Shown piece after piece: positions 15,032 through 23,809 of a DNA stretch of 64,000 nucleotides. The stretch covers positions 25,273 through 89,272 of the forward strand of contig CANQRL010000005.1 of assembly GCA_947626275.1 (NCBI GenBank), in the 5' to 3' direction. Each line of letters begins with the position of its first letter. Within the stretch, counting starts at the first letter, position 1. A model generated the notes under the pieces. That model had not been told where the DNA came from. It made no database searches and saw only the letters and a list, made by a program, of their open reading frames with translations. The stretch is from an uncultured Bacilli bacterium (lineage in GTDB: Bacteria > Bacillota_I > Bacilli_A > RF39 > UBA660). The position numbers were made by a program, and so were the translations under genes.

Positions 15032-16297
15032 CTATTTGCGAATGGTAAAGATAACATCTAATCCTTTCTCTTTGTTGTTTCTAGCGTAGATATATCCTCC
15101 ATGCGTTTCAACGATTTCCTTGCAAATGGAAAGTCCTAAACCCGATATTTTGCGTGATGGATCAGATGTGAATAATGGCTCAAAAATTTTATTTAAATCT
15201 TTTTCTGGTACCCCTTTTCCATTATCACTAATCGTAAATTCAAAATATTTGTCGATTTGTTTAACATGAATCACAATTTTTCCCTTTTTATCGAGAAAAC
15301 GAACACTATTAGAGATAATATTACTAAACACTCTTTTTAGTTTTAAAATGTCTACTTCCATGATTTCGTCTTTGACTTCATTTTCAAAAACGAGCTTAAT
15401 ATTCTTTTCTCCTAATTCTTCTTTGTAGTCCTTACTTATTTGATTTAAAAATTCCCCAATTTCGATTTTTTCTCGTTTTAACGTGTCTTTGAGATTACAA
15501 CTTAAGTAGTCATCAAATTCTTCTGTCAATTCTTTTAAGACGAGTGACTTATTATTAATCTTTTCGATGTAATCTTGCTTTTTCTCCTCGCTAATATTGG
15601 CTTTCAACAGTCTATCGGAATATCCCATAATCGCCGTAAGAGGAGTTTTAATGTTATGAGAAATAGAAGCAATAATTCGATTCTGTTTTTCCTTTTCTTC
15701 TTCTAGGGCATCTACTAAGTCCACAAAGTTATTTTGAATGACATCGATTTCTGTCTTCCCATTTGTCCTACTCGGTTTAATTCCAAATTTGTAGTTTTTA
15801 ATAGAACGTTGAACTTTTTCAATCGGAGAAATAATCCGTTGATTGGTCGATTCAAAAACAATTAAGATAATGATTAGGATAACAATAATCTCAAAGAGAA
15901 TAAAGTTATTTAAAGCCGGAATATCGGCGGTATCGGTGTCTCGAAAAATCTTGACGAGATAGATCTGATTATCCCGTTGTAAGAAGGTCGTGACATAATA
16001 AATAGACTTATATTTCCAAATATCAGGATTATTGTTAAAGATAACCTCCCCATTTGTATTTTCTAAGTAGATGGATAGATTTCTTTCTTTGGCAAATTGT
16101 TCAGAAGTTTGATACAAGTCTTTTTGACGATAGTTTTGAATTAACTCATCCATGTCCTTATTGAGTCTTTCATTATTATTTTCAATAGCGCTAGAAAGTT
16201 GTGGGATCAAGAAATAACGAAAGTATCCACCAATTAAGATAAAATTTAAAAAGAATACAAAAATGACGAGTAGGAGAGTGGCGTTTTTCATTTTCAT
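15032..16297 (-). CDS. sensor histidine kinase
   Basis: 421 residues. An N-terminal membrane helix (about 4-27), an extracytoplasmic region of about 100 residues with no known fold evident, a second membrane helix (about 131-150), a HAMP linker, and the HisKA box IIASISHNIKTPLTAIMGYS (phospho-accepting His near residue 216). Then come the N box (NIISNSVRFL), G1 (DNGKGVP), F (FEPLF) and G2 (GLGLSICK). It lies one base after the response regulator gene, so the two are cotranscribed. The sensed signal is unknown; the associated monothiol protein hints at redox or envelope stress. Confidence 0.92.
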   Translation of the reverse strand: MKMKNATLLLVIFVFFLNFILIGGYFRYFLIPQLSSAIENNNERLNKDMDELIQNYRQKDLYQTSEQFAKERNLSIYLENTNGEVIFNNNPDIWKYKSIYYVTTFLQRDNQIYLVKIFRDTDTADIPALNNFILFEIIVILIIILIVFESTNQRIISPIEKVQRSIKNYKFGIKPSRTNGKTEIDVIQNNFVDLVDALEEEKEKQNRIIASISHNIKTPLTAIMGYSDRLLKANISEEKKQDYIEKINNKSLVLKELTEEFDDYLSCNLKDTLKREKIEIGEFLNQISKDYKEELGEKNIKLVFENEVKDEIMEVDILKLKRVFSNIISNSVRFLDKKGKIVIHVKQIDKYFEFTISDNGKGVPEKDLNKIFEPLFTSDPSRKISGLGLSICKEIVETHGGYIYARNNKEKGLDVIFTIRK

Positions 16298-16298
16298 G

Positions 16299-16976
16299 TT
16301 ATTCGACCACCTTGATAAATTTATAGCCTAATCCCCAAATCGTTTTAATATATTTTTCTTCAGGGTCTATTTTTTTTCGAATGCTTTTAATGTGAACAGC
16401 AACAGTTCCTATTTCTCCATAATTACTTCCCCAAACGGCATCAAAAATTTGATCTTTGGATAAAGCAATACCCGCGTTGCTCATGAGGTAGGAGAGAAGT
16501 TCAAATTCTCTAGTTGAAAGTTCAACTCTCGTATCATTTTTAAAAACCTCAAAACTTTCTTTATTAATTTTAATTTCGCCAATACAAATGATATTTTTGT
16601 CGTTAGTACCAATTCTATTTTCTCTTCGAATGTGGGCTTTTACTCGCGCTACCAATTCTTCAATCGTAAATGGTTTCGTAATATAGTCGTCCGCCCCAAT
16701 TTCAAATCCTAATAATTTATCAAGCAACTGATTTTTCGCTGTGACAAAGATGATGGGACAAGAAACTTTATCGCGAATTTGATTGCATACTTCTGTTCCA
16801 TTCATCTCTGGCATCATGATATCTAAAATGATGAGATCAAAGGAATCTCGCAAAGCAATTTCGACAGCTTCTTTGCCATTACTCTTGATAACGGTTTCCA
16901 TTCCTTCATCCGTTAAGACATCTGAGATGAGTTCGGCAATATCTTTTTCATCATCAACAATTAATATTTTTGGCAT
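16299..16976 (-). CDS. OmpR/PhoB-family response regulator
   Basis: 225 residues. The receiver domain shows the acidic pair DDEKD (8-12), phospho-acceptor Asp in LIILDIMMPEMNG (about residue 54), Thr in VTAK and Lys in DDYITKPF. The C-terminal winged helix is typical (ELSTREFELLSYLMSN, VHIKSIRKKI, GLGYKF). PhoB-type regulators bind direct repeats, matching the TTTAAT repeats found upstream of this gene, of the redox gene and of the small RNA candidate. Autoregulation is therefore likely. AAGGAAGGGA precedes the ATG. Confidence 0.93.
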   Translation of the reverse strand: MPKILIVDDEKDIAELISDVLTDEGMETVIKSNGKEAVEIALRDSFDLIILDIMMPEMNGTEVCNQIRDKVSCPIIFVTAKNQLLDKLLGFEIGADDYITKPFTIEELVARVKAHIRRENRIGTNDKNIICIGEIKINKESFEVFKNDTRVELSTREFELLSYLMSNAGIALSKDQIFDAVWGSNYGEIGTVAVHIKSIRKKIDPEEKYIKTIWGLGYKFIKVVE

Positions 16977-17046
16977 AGTATCCCTTCCTTAATTCTATTT
17001 TACCAAATCTGAATACGAGACTCAATCAACACTTTCTTATGCCTTT

Positions 17047-17100
17047 ATTATTTCACAGTTTTTTTAAAGATGTATATAAAAAATATTAAAAATTATTAAA
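17047..17100 (-). promoter_or_regulatory. two-component-type promoter box, copy 1 (autoregulation)
   Basis: Minus strand: TTTAAT-N4-TTTAAT-N4-TTTATA starting at 17100 and an AATAAT -10 at 17052-17047, again 48 bases from the box start. It controls the response regulator and kinase genes. The weaker -10 fits activator dependence. Confidence 0.6.
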
Positions 17101-17183
17101 AAAGAAAGAAACCAGTTTTTCCTTCTTTAATAATCTATTTAAGTAATAAATTTAAAAAATAATCAATAGAATGTCAAGCCTTT

Positions 17184-17981
17184 TTAAGCAATAAAACGGA
17201 GGTAACTTCGGTCGTCAAAAGAGAGTAGCCCTTCTTGTAGACCCTTCATGGTTTTAAATGTTTTGTAGCAAAGGGGGTCTTCCTTTAAAACTTGTTTTAG
17301 GGCTGCTTCTGATTCTTCTAGAGTTTCCTTTAAAAAAGGGTAGCCATCTGATGCAAGGACGACTTCGTCTCCTTCTTGGATGGGAATTTCTTTGATTCTA
17401 GAAAAGTCTATATTACCGCCATTTAATAGGATATATCCGTAAGGAGATGTGTAATTATTATCTAAGACGTTTTGCCATCTCAAAAGGATATTAATATACT
17501 CTCTAGAATAGTCTTTTTTTAAGAGATCTTCTTCTGTAAACCCTTTTTCTTTCAATAGTTCAATAAAAAGAGCACGGGTTTCAGAGACGACTTGATCGAC
17601 TTTTTTGGAATTGTCGTAGTAGATGCCATTCACCATACAAGCACAATCCCCACAGACCCACAGTTGATGATAGTGATTACTATAAAGGAGAATAGAAGCT
17701 CCTGGAATATCTTCTTTTTTACTACCTTCCTCTATCTGTTCTCGAATTGCTTTGTTTAATATGGTAAAGCATTCTTCTTTCGTCATTGTAGGCTTTAAAG
17801 TCGGTAGTGCCTCTAATAGGATATCTCTTGCGACTCTTCCCGTTTTTCTTCCATTATAAAGCTTAGTCCCTTTAGCGGTTACCCCATCTATGACAGCGAT
17901 GAAATGGTCATTATAAAAAATGGCATCTTCATTGGTTTCTTCGCTCTGTTTTCCCTGACAAAATTCTTCTATGATTTTCAT
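17184..17981 (-). CDS. PP2C-family protein phosphatase-like protein
   Basis: 265 residues. PPM/PP2C motifs: NEDAIFYNDHFIAVIDGVTAKG near residues 17-38 (metal Asp19 and Asp33-Gly), LWVCGDC, VVLASDGYPFL with another metal Asp, and FDDRS at the C-terminus. Members dephosphorylate Ser/Thr phosphoproteins with Mn or Mg. The sequence is diverged from the usual PrpC/Stp1 and is not paired with a PASTA kinase here. Single leftward gene with a GGTGAAGTT site. Confidence 0.8.
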   Translation of the reverse strand: MKIIEEFCQGKQSEETNEDAIFYNDHFIAVIDGVTAKGTKLYNGRKTGRVARDILLEALPTLKPTMTKEECFTILNKAIREQIEEGSKKEDIPGASILLYSNHYHQLWVCGDCACMVNGIYYDNSKKVDQVVSETRALFIELLKEKGFTEEDLLKKDYSREYINILLRWQNVLDNNYTSPYGYILLNGGNIDFSRIKEIPIQEGDEVVLASDGYPFLKETLEESEAALKQVLKEDPLCYKTFKTMKGLQEGLLSFDDRSYLRFIA

Positions 17982-18007
17982 AACTTCACCGTATCTATTA
18001 TACCAAA

Positions 18008-18033
18008 GAAAAAAAGCTACTGCTAGCTTTTTT
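18008..18033 (-). terminator. terminator of the membrane-protein gene
   Basis: AAAAAAGCTA (18010-18019) pairs with TAGCTTTTTT (18024-18033), loop of four. The stem overlaps the stop codon of the gene at 18023. Minus-strand T-run. Confidence 0.85.
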
Positions 18034-18787
18034 GTTTTCGTTTTGGAATGAAATATTTGACACTGGAGTCTTTTCCCAAGGAATAGAAGTATCCAAACAA
18101 GGAGAAAAAGAATGCCCCAATAAAGTTGACGAATAAGTCTTCCATGGTATCATTAAGACCAATATCAATATATCCACCATATAGCTTTTTCCAGTCTTGC
18201 CCATTTACCGTTAAGGATTCAATTGGCACGGAGACAACCTCATTTTTTCCCTTCTCGTTTAAAGTTACGCTATGGATTTCTTGAATGATGGTATCTTTCT
18301 GCATATCTTTTCCAAGAAGCCTGTCGGCGCCGTATTCAAAGAATTCCCAAAATACGCCAATGGTCATAGAAAAGCATAGAGAAACAATCGCGATGTAAAG
18401 AGGAGAAAGGGACACTTTAGTACTGTTTCGATTTAAAATTTCAACGAGGGAAAATCCAATCCCTGCCATAATAAACCCATTAGTGGTATGAAGAATGAGA
18501 TCCCAATCTTTAAAGTGGATATAGAATTCGTTAATCTCTCCTAAAATTTCGGCTGCAAAAACGAAGAGAAGAATCACAATTTCTAAAGGATCGGGTAATT
18601 CAATATTTAATTTATCTTCAATGAAAGCTGGAATCGTAAATAAAATTAAGGTGAGTACGCAGAGGATGGCATTCGATAGATTGCCTTGCTCTACTTGTCG
18701 CATCATACAAAGAATAACGAGAATTCGTAGGATAATGTAAACCCAAGCCTTAAAACTAACTTTTCTTTTTAAATTTTTCCATTTCAT
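18023..18787 (-). CDS. polytopic membrane protein, YjdF/DUF2238-like
   Basis: 254 residues with about six membrane segments (near 13-25, 36-52, 65-82, 98-118, 128-146 and 222-240). HFKDWDLILHTTNGFI and FWEFFEYGADRLLG recall the conserved H-x-x-x-G and FWE-EY blocks of the YjdF family of unknown function. The loop between helices 5 and 6 is long and polar. Single gene; the assignment rests on pattern only. Confidence 0.6.
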   Translation of the reverse strand: MKWKNLKRKVSFKAWVYIILRILVILCMMRQVEQGNLSNAILCVLTLILFTIPAFIEDKLNIELPDPLEIVILLFVFAAEILGEINEFYIHFKDWDLILHTTNGFIMAGIGFSLVEILNRNSTKVSLSPLYIAIVSLCFSMTIGVFWEFFEYGADRLLGKDMQKDTIIQEIHSVTLNEKGKNEVVSVPIESLTVNGQDWKKLYGGYIDIGLNDTMEDLFVNFIGAFFFSLFGYFYSLGKDSSVKYFIPKRKQKS

Positions 18788-18904
18788 ATATTTACTCCTA
18801 TCGACATTATATCACAGAAGAAGTGTAAACTCCTAGTTTTTTCTGGCGTAGATTGAAGTGAATGGAAAAAAAGCATGGTATAATGATGCTAGAAAGGGGT
18901 ATTC

Positions 18905-20323
18905 ATGAATACGGAAAAATTAGAGGAACTAGCGATGGCCAAAACGTATAATCCAGAAACACCTGATGAATTAGTAGAAGAAAAAAAAGAAGAGAATCCT
19001 ACAATCAATCCTTTAGAAGGGGTTTCGGAAATTTTATCTCGTCATAAAAGAGATAAAAAATGGGAAAATATCTGTGAAAACGATTTCTCTTATTTGAAGG
19101 TAAAAGATGATTCTTGGTCATGGCATCTCATTAAATTATTTAATGGTGCCTATGGAATGGTACTAGATTCAGAGTACATTTTAGAATATTCTTCCTCATT
19201 AGAAAATACAATCTTGTCTGGACAAGTTTCATTCCGCAAGGAAAAAGATTTTTTGCTAGAATATCGTTTCGCATCTTTCGAAGAATTTCAAAATCAAATG
19301 CGTGATTTAGATGTTGTCTTTCATTTGGTAGAGCAATTCGAAACAGAACGGGGACAGTTATTTTATGAATATGAGGAAGATGCTATTTACTGCTATCAAG
19401 AAGGATATATCTTTCGGCTTAGTGGCTACTCCCGAAATATCATAACGGAATATTTTCAAATGTATAGTCTCTTAATGAGTTTTACCAAACTTGTTCATTT
19501 CGAATATCAAGACAATAGTGTACTGAAATATGTTTATCTTCTTCAAAAACATGGGTTAGAATATCTCTATAAAGGCATTGACTTACGAAAAGAAGCTATT
19601 TTGTCATTGACGGAGAAGTACAAAGATTTTTTAGATGTCGTTATCTTTTCTCTCGATAGTGGTCGTTATTTTGAAATATTGGATGCGGATTATTATATTG
19701 CTAAACGTAAAAAGACTTATCAAAAAGAAGAATATTCACCGCTTTCTATTGAACATTCATCCAACTGGTGTTTTAAAGGAATGTTTCATTTAGGGTTACT
19801 GGGAATATATCAAGAAGGGGAACTAGAACAATATAATGAAATCTTTGAAAGTGAAGAATTAAGTGAGGTGGAAAAAAGAGAACTCTTGTTAAAAATAGTG
19901 GAGGAAAAAGAGCAAGAATGCTTAGAAAAGAAAGACTATTTGACGAATCAATTTCTCATTTTTTACTTTCAAGAAACACTTTTAAATCCTATGGAAAGTT
20001 TTTATCGTGATCGGTGGATGGATTTCTTAAAAGTAGAGAAATTACCTTTACAAGAGTTATCGATGGCATCTTTAGAACATTGGATACAAGAAAAAGCTTC
20101 CCAACTCACTCTCATTCCGAAAGAAAATTGGTTAGATAGTGAGGAATGGCACGAATTTTTTGAATATATTGATGTTCTTGCTTTACAGAGTAAAATCCAT
20201 TCGGAATATCTGACGATTACTCCTTCTTTCCTTCTGTTAGAGCTTTGCTTCTTTGAAAAGGAAAAGACATATATCATTACGGAAGACTATAGTATGATGG
20301 AGTGGATTTCCGTAAATTTTTAG
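18905..20323 (+). CDS. hypothetical protein, 472 residues
   Basis: No family recognised. A Lys/Glu-rich, disordered N-terminus (about 1-50) precedes a soluble, aromatic and acidic protein (many Tyr, Phe, Glu) without membrane segments or a signal peptide. A repeated EYS/YLYK style suggests a helical scaffold, but no clear repeat unit is seen. A TATAAT lies just before an AAAGGGG site and the ATG. It ends at a strong terminator. Confidence 0.6.
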   Translation: MNTEKLEELAMAKTYNPETPDELVEEKKEENPTINPLEGVSEILSRHKRDKKWENICENDFSYLKVKDDSWSWHLIKLFNGAYGMVLDSEYILEYSSSLENTILSGQVSFRKEKDFLLEYRFASFEEFQNQMRDLDVVFHLVEQFETERGQLFYEYEEDAIYCYQEGYIFRLSGYSRNIITEYFQMYSLLMSFTKLVHFEYQDNSVLKYVYLLQKHGLEYLYKGIDLRKEAILSLTEKYKDFLDVVIFSLDSGRYFEILDADYYIAKRKKTYQKEEYSPLSIEHSSNWCFKGMFHLGLLGIYQEGELEQYNEIFESEELSEVEKRELLLKIVEEKEQECLEKKDYLTNQFLIFYFQETLLNPMESFYRDRWMDFLKVEKLPLQELSMASLEHWIQEKASQLTLIPKENWLDSEEWHEFFEYIDVLALQSKIHSEYLTITPSFLLLELCFFEKEKTYIITEDYSMMEWISVNF

Positions 20324-20328
20324 ACTAA

Positions 20329-20353
20329 AGTCCGTTTTTTGACGGATTTTTTT
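20329..20353 (+). terminator. terminator of the 472-residue gene
   Basis: TCCGT (20331-20335) and ACGGA (20342-20346) enclose six bases and are followed by seven T. Confidence 0.75.
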
Positions 20354-20370
20354 CTTTGCTAGATTTAATG

Positions 20371-20392
20371 CCGTTTTTAGAAGATAAAACGG
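20371..20392. repeat. CCGTTTT inverted repeat next to the IS element
   Basis: CCGTTTT (20371-20377) and AAAACGG (20386-20392) form an 8-base-loop palindrome preceded by TTAATG, very like the right end of the IS30 element (TTAATGCCGTT at 21810-21820). It may be the end of an older insertion or a preferred target. The rest of 20354-20467 is AT-rich with no gene seen. Confidence 0.4.
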
Positions 20393-20467
20393 AAATAAGG
20401 TTGATAAAAGTAAGAGAAAAGATAAGCAAATTGTTAAATTTTTCCACGGCGAAAATAACAGACCAAT

Positions 20468-21838
20468 GTCCGTTTTTTAAACTTATTGCCGTTTTTTTGT
20501 TTCTATGCGGAATTTTATTTTTTTAGTAACAAATAAAGATGAACTTTATTTGTTTAACTATTATAAAATAGTATTATGTTGTCAATGATTAAAATGAACT
20601 CACTTACGTTCGTCATTGACAACATCAAATATTTTGAAGAATAAATCTTCACCATAAACAGTCTTAAAAGCTTCTTTAGGAGTAAAACCATCTAAAGATT
20701 TAATTGGTGTATTAAGTAAAGTTATATTTTTATTTAAAACATCTTGTTTGGACAAATAATCAACTGATTTCCCTTTTGGAAAAAATTTTCTTATTTGTTT
20801 ATTGATATTTTCCACATTTGGTTTTTGATTAGATACATAAGGATCACAAAAGAATAATTTACATCTTTCTTCTCCTGTAATTTTAGAAAAACAAATGCCC
20901 TCAATATCAGTAAAACAAGGATCTCTATCTATTAATATAATCGGTATTAATTCCATAAAATTTTCAGTTCCAATTTTTTTCTCTAATTCATCAAAAAACT
21001 CAGCAACTTTATGAGAATTAGGGTTTGTTATTATATCTAATAGGGTGAAGTGGACTTCTGGTAAGATAAATGATAAAATATTTTTACTATCTGTTTTGAT
21101 GGCTCCTAGGAAATCTAGTTGCCACACGTTTACATTGGGATTTTTATGAACGTATGACAGATAGTCTAGATAGGTATGACCAGTTCTATCAATTTCATTG
21201 TTAGAATAGTCATACTTTTTATTATGTTTTCTCTTCTTGTATTTAACTGCATAAGGTAAATCAATTCTTTTAGTAGTAAGATATCCCTTATTGATATATC
21301 TATAAAGAGTAGTAATAGATTTATCAATTTTATCGTTATTTTCAATTTTTATTTGATAGATAGATTTTTTATAATCCATTCCCTTTTTAATAATAGAATC
21401 TAGTTGATTAAACTCTTCAGAATCAATATCAATTCCTTTTCTAGAATTAATCAAATTAGCATCAGCTTTATTTTGCGCTTGTTGGGCATCATATTTAAAC
21501 TTAATATAATGGCAATTATTAGAATATCGTAATTTACATTTGGTACAAACTAAGGGCCATCTATCAAGTTTAGGACACTCAGGTTTAGTATCTAAAGAAT
21601 AATCAACTGGTATTCTATTTCTCCTAACTTCTCTTGATATACTTCTAGGATCAAGAGAAAGTCTTTCACTAATTTCAATTAATTTGTCATTATGAGCAAT
21701 ACCTGATGAAATAACTTTCCTTTGCTCTAAATTTATATGTTTCCATGTTTTCATTTAAAATCCCTCCTACACCTGCATAGAAACATAATATATTATACTA
21801 TAATCAGACTTAATGCCGTTATTTTATTAAAAACGGAC
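20468..21838 (-). mobile_element. IS30-family insertion sequence
   Basis: About 1.37 kb holding one transposase gene. The outer ends are inverted: GTCCGTTTTTTAA at 20468 on the plus strand, and the complement of the right end reads GTCCGTTTTTAATAA from 21838. Inner parts of both ends share GTTTCTATGC (20498-20508 and about 21774-21784). No clear target duplication is visible, so the exact borders are provisional. IS30 elements move by a circular intermediate and prefer palindromic targets, which fits the nearby CCGTTTT palindrome. Confidence 0.7.
20600..21754 (-). CDS. IS30-family transposase
   Basis: 384 residues, intact. The N-terminal HTH (LEQRKVISSGIAHN, LSLDPRSISREVRRNRI) is typical. 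A Cys-rich knot CPKLDRWPLVCTKCKLRY follows. The DDE catalytic core has VWQLDFLGAI (first Asp), ILIDRDPCFTD (second Asp region) and PNVENINKQIRKFFPKG (Glu). It ends DVVNDERK, and the stop lies near a hairpin formed by GTTGTCAATGA/TCATTGACAAC around 20578-20625. The gene looks functional. Confidence 0.92.
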   Translation of the reverse strand: MKTWKHINLEQRKVISSGIAHNDKLIEISERLSLDPRSISREVRRNRIPVDYSLDTKPECPKLDRWPLVCTKCKLRYSNNCHYIKFKYDAQQAQNKADANLINSRKGIDIDSEEFNQLDSIIKKGMDYKKSIYQIKIENNDKIDKSITTLYRYINKGYLTTKRIDLPYAVKYKKRKHNKKYDYSNNEIDRTGHTYLDYLSYVHKNPNVNVWQLDFLGAIKTDSKNILSFILPEVHFTLLDIITNPNSHKVAEFFDELEKKIGTENFMELIPIILIDRDPCFTDIEGICFSKITGEERCKLFFCDPYVSNQKPNVENINKQIRKFFPKGKSVDYLSKQDVLNKNITLLNTPIKSLDGFTPKEAFKTVYGEDLFFKIFDVVNDERK

Positions 21839-21884
21839 TTCCAAATGAAAATTAGCAGATAATCACAGATTTCCTAAACGATTA

Positions 21885-21934
21885 TTGTCAATTTTAGTCG
21901 TATATGATATAATGAATGTGTAGTAGTAACTACT
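21885..21934 (+). promoter_or_regulatory. rubrerythrin promoter and possible operator
   Basis: TTGTCA at 21885-21890, 17-base spacer, TATAAT at 21908-21913. A perfect palindrome AGTAGT-A-ACTACT lies about 10-20 bases downstream (21922-21934), a position where a repressor could block transcription. It does not match a PerR box. Confidence 0.7.
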
Positions 21935-21960
21935 ATTTTTGATAGAATGGGAGGACAATT

Positions 21961-22500
21961 ATGGAATTAAAAGGATCAAAAACAGAACAAAATTTAATGA
22001 CTGCTTTTGCAGGGGAAAGTCAAGCTAGAAATAAATATACTTACTATGCTTCTAAGGCCAAAAAAGAAGGATATGAGCAAATAGCAGCTATTTTTGAAGA
22101 GACCGCTAATAATGAAAAAGAACATGCTAAAATGTGGTTTAAACTATTACATGATGGAGATGTTCCTACTACGGCTGAAAATTTAGAGGATGCGGCTAAT
22201 GGGGAAAACTATGAGTGGACAGATATGTATGCTGAATTTGCCAAAGTAGCTCGTGAAGAAGGATTCGAAAGAATTGCGTTCTTATTTGAAGGAGTAGCTG
22301 CCATTGAAAAACAACATGAAGAAAGATATCGCAAGCTCCTTAATAATGTAGAACAAAAAATTGTATTCTCAAGTGATGGGGATGCTATTTGGGTATGTCG
22401 CAACTGTGGACATGTACATGTTGGAAAAGAAGCTCCAAAGGTATGTCCAATTTGTGGTCATCCACAATCTTATTTTGAAAGAAAAAGTGAAAACTATTAA
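21961..22500 (+). CDS. rbr: rubrerythrin
   Basis: 179 residues. The ferritin-like diiron domain (about 1-140) has the paired Glu motifs ([35 protein letters not shown]). The C-terminal rubredoxin-like domain binds iron by CRNCG and CPICG. Rubrerythrins reduce hydrogen peroxide in anaerobes using rubredoxin or NAD(P)H-linked donors. It is expressed alone from a consensus promoter with GGGAGGA before the ATG. The gene suggests an anaerobic life style. Confidence 0.96.
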   Translation: MELKGSKTEQNLMTAFAGESQARNKYTYYASKAKKEGYEQIAAIFEETANNEKEHAKMWFKLLHDGDVPTTAENLEDAANGENYEWTDMYAEFAKVAREEGFERIAFLFEGVAAIEKQHEERYRKLLNNVEQKIVFSSDGDAIWVCRNCGHVHVGKEAPKVCPICGHPQSYFERKSENY

Positions 22501-22518
22501 GAGTTTTCACTTTTTTTG
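22484..22518. terminator. bidirectional terminator
   Basis: AAAAGTGAAAACT and AGTTTTCACTTTTTTT form a 12-base stem spanning the rbr stop codon and the 3' end of the converging gene. Confidence 0.88.
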
Positions 22519-23319
22519 AGGAAAAGGAGTCATGTTTTTGGCTTCTTTTTCTTTTACTTTAGCGGTTACTTTATGAACTGTTGCTTCATAGTTGATTCCT
22601 TGATCTTCGATGGATACTTTTTTAACAGATTGTTCTTCAATCTCTAATTCTTCTCGGAAGAAGACCAATTCTTGCTGAAAGTTTTTATTTCTTCTTGCTA
22701 TTTTAAAAGTTGTCTTAGGAATGTGATTTAATAAGCATTCTAGAGGACTTTGATCCTTATCATAAGTCATTAAAAGGGAATAGGGAGTAACCAGTACACT
22801 TGCTCCTTTTTCTACCTGAATTTCATAGATATGGGAGTATTTATTCCAAAAGAGGAAAAATTCCGTATCTTCAATTTGTAGACCAGTTGATAGATACTTT
22901 CCAAAAGCAATATCAGAAAGTTCGTCTTGTTCAACGCTTATCCCTCGATATACCGTTAACGTATCAGGAAGTGTAATTTTCCCACGCGCTTGATCTAATA
23001 AGATGGATATTTTTTTGAGACTACGGAGACAAGTATAGATGTCGGTAAAGTCAATAGAGGAAAAAACACTGTAATAGATACTGTAATTTTTAGGCATTTT
23101 GACGATTCTTTTTAAGTTTTGAAACTCTTTTAGAAGTTTTTCTTTGGGAAGGCGTTCTAGAAGCTCTTCTTCGCTCATTTCTAAGTAGTTTGGAATCCTG
23201 GTCATGGGATTTAAAAATAGATACAACTGCGATTTATAGATAAGAATTGCATTTTTCTCTTCTAATGAGAGTTTTTCATATTGAAGAAGTAAATCTGCAT
23301 AAATTTCTTCGGATGTCAT
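22507..23319 (-). CDS. ADP-ribosyltransferase-fold protein (R-S-E type, putative)
   Basis: 270 residues without a signal peptide. The C-terminal half carries the order of motifs seen in arginine-type ADP-ribosyltransferases: LTVYRGIS (R125), GKYLSTGLQ (S144-T145), then a strand-rich part (HIYEIQVEKGASVLV) and FQQELVFFRE (E217, in the place of the catalytic ExE or QxE). The first Glu of ExE is Gln215, so the motif is QQE. The N-terminal 110 residues are helical. Such folds occur in toxins, phage proteins and defence or stress proteins. No immunity or antitoxin gene is recognised beside it. Activity is inferred from motif order only. Confidence 0.55.
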   Translation of the reverse strand: MTSEEIYADLLLQYEKLSLEEKNAILIYKSQLYLFLNPMTRIPNYLEMSEEELLERLPKEKLLKEFQNLKRIVKMPKNYSIYYSVFSSIDFTDIYTCLRSLKKISILLDQARGKITLPDTLTVYRGISVEQDELSDIAFGKYLSTGLQIEDTEFFLFWNKYSHIYEIQVEKGASVLVTPYSLLMTYDKDQSPLECLLNHIPKTTFKIARRNKNFQQELVFFREELEIEEQSVKKVSIEDQGINYEATVHKVTAKVKEKEAKNMTPFPQKK

Positions 23320-23347
23320 AATATCACCATCCTCATTATATCAAAAA

Positions 23348-23365
23348 AAGAGGCATTTGCCTCTT
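23348..23365 (-). terminator. terminator of hsp20
   Basis: AAGAGGC (23348-23354) pairs with GCCTCTT (23359-23365), loop of four. Followed on the minus strand by TTTTTTT (complement of 23343-23349). Confidence 0.8.
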
Positions 23366-23756
23366 ATTTAATGTCAATAATTTTTTTGTGTTCTTTTTCT
23401 GGAAGTTTTGGTATACATAGTTTTAAAATTCCATCGGTAAATTCAGCTTCGACATTGTCGTCATCTAAGTTTCCGATATAAAATTTACGTTGTAATGTCT
23501 TAGAAGTTCTTTCCCTTCTAAGATAATTTACATCGTTATTTTCCTCCTCTTGATTTTTGCTAGCAGTAATGGTTAGGTATCCGTCTTCCACTTCTACTGA
23601 AATTTCATTTTTTGAAAAGCCTGGGATATCAGCCTCTACATAACAGTTACCATCTTTTTCATAGATGTCACATTGCATACCACTATTTACTCCTTCTCCA
23701 AAGAAATCTTCTAAATCACTTCCAAAAGGAAATCTTCTTGGCATCAAACTCATCAT
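23364..23756 (-). CDS. small heat-shock protein (Hsp20, alpha-crystallin family)
   Basis: 130 residues. The alpha-crystallin domain runs from about residue 27 to 118, with VEADIPGFSKNEISVEVEDGYLTI and the closing FTDGILKLCIPK. ATP-independent holdase for unfolding proteins. The start is the first of two ATG codons at 23756, eight bases after AGGAGG. Expression is probably heat-induced by loss of HrcA repression, since a CIRCE element overlaps the promoter. Confidence 0.95.
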   Translation of the reverse strand: MMSLMPRRFPFGSDLEDFFGEGVNSGMQCDIYEKDGNCYVEADIPGFSKNEISVEVEDGYLTITASKNQEEENNDVNYLRRERTSKTLQRKFYIGNLDDDNVEAEFTDGILKLCIPKLPEKEHKKIIDIK

Positions 23757-23780
23757 ATTACATTCCTCCTAACATTATCC

Positions 23781-23809
23781 ATATTACCACTATTTTTGGC
23801 ACTTGTCAA
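23781..23809 (-). promoter_or_regulatory. hsp20 promoter
   Basis: Minus strand TTGACA at 23809-23804, 17-base spacer, TAATAT at 23786-23781. The -35 lies inside the CIRCE element. Confidence 0.7.

Noticed and set aside
20578..20625. Inverted GTTGTCAATGA/TCATTGACAAC considered as the left end of the IS element
   Set aside because: It lies around the transposase stop and has no matching copy at the right side; more likely a terminator. The GTCCGTTTTT ends match each other better.
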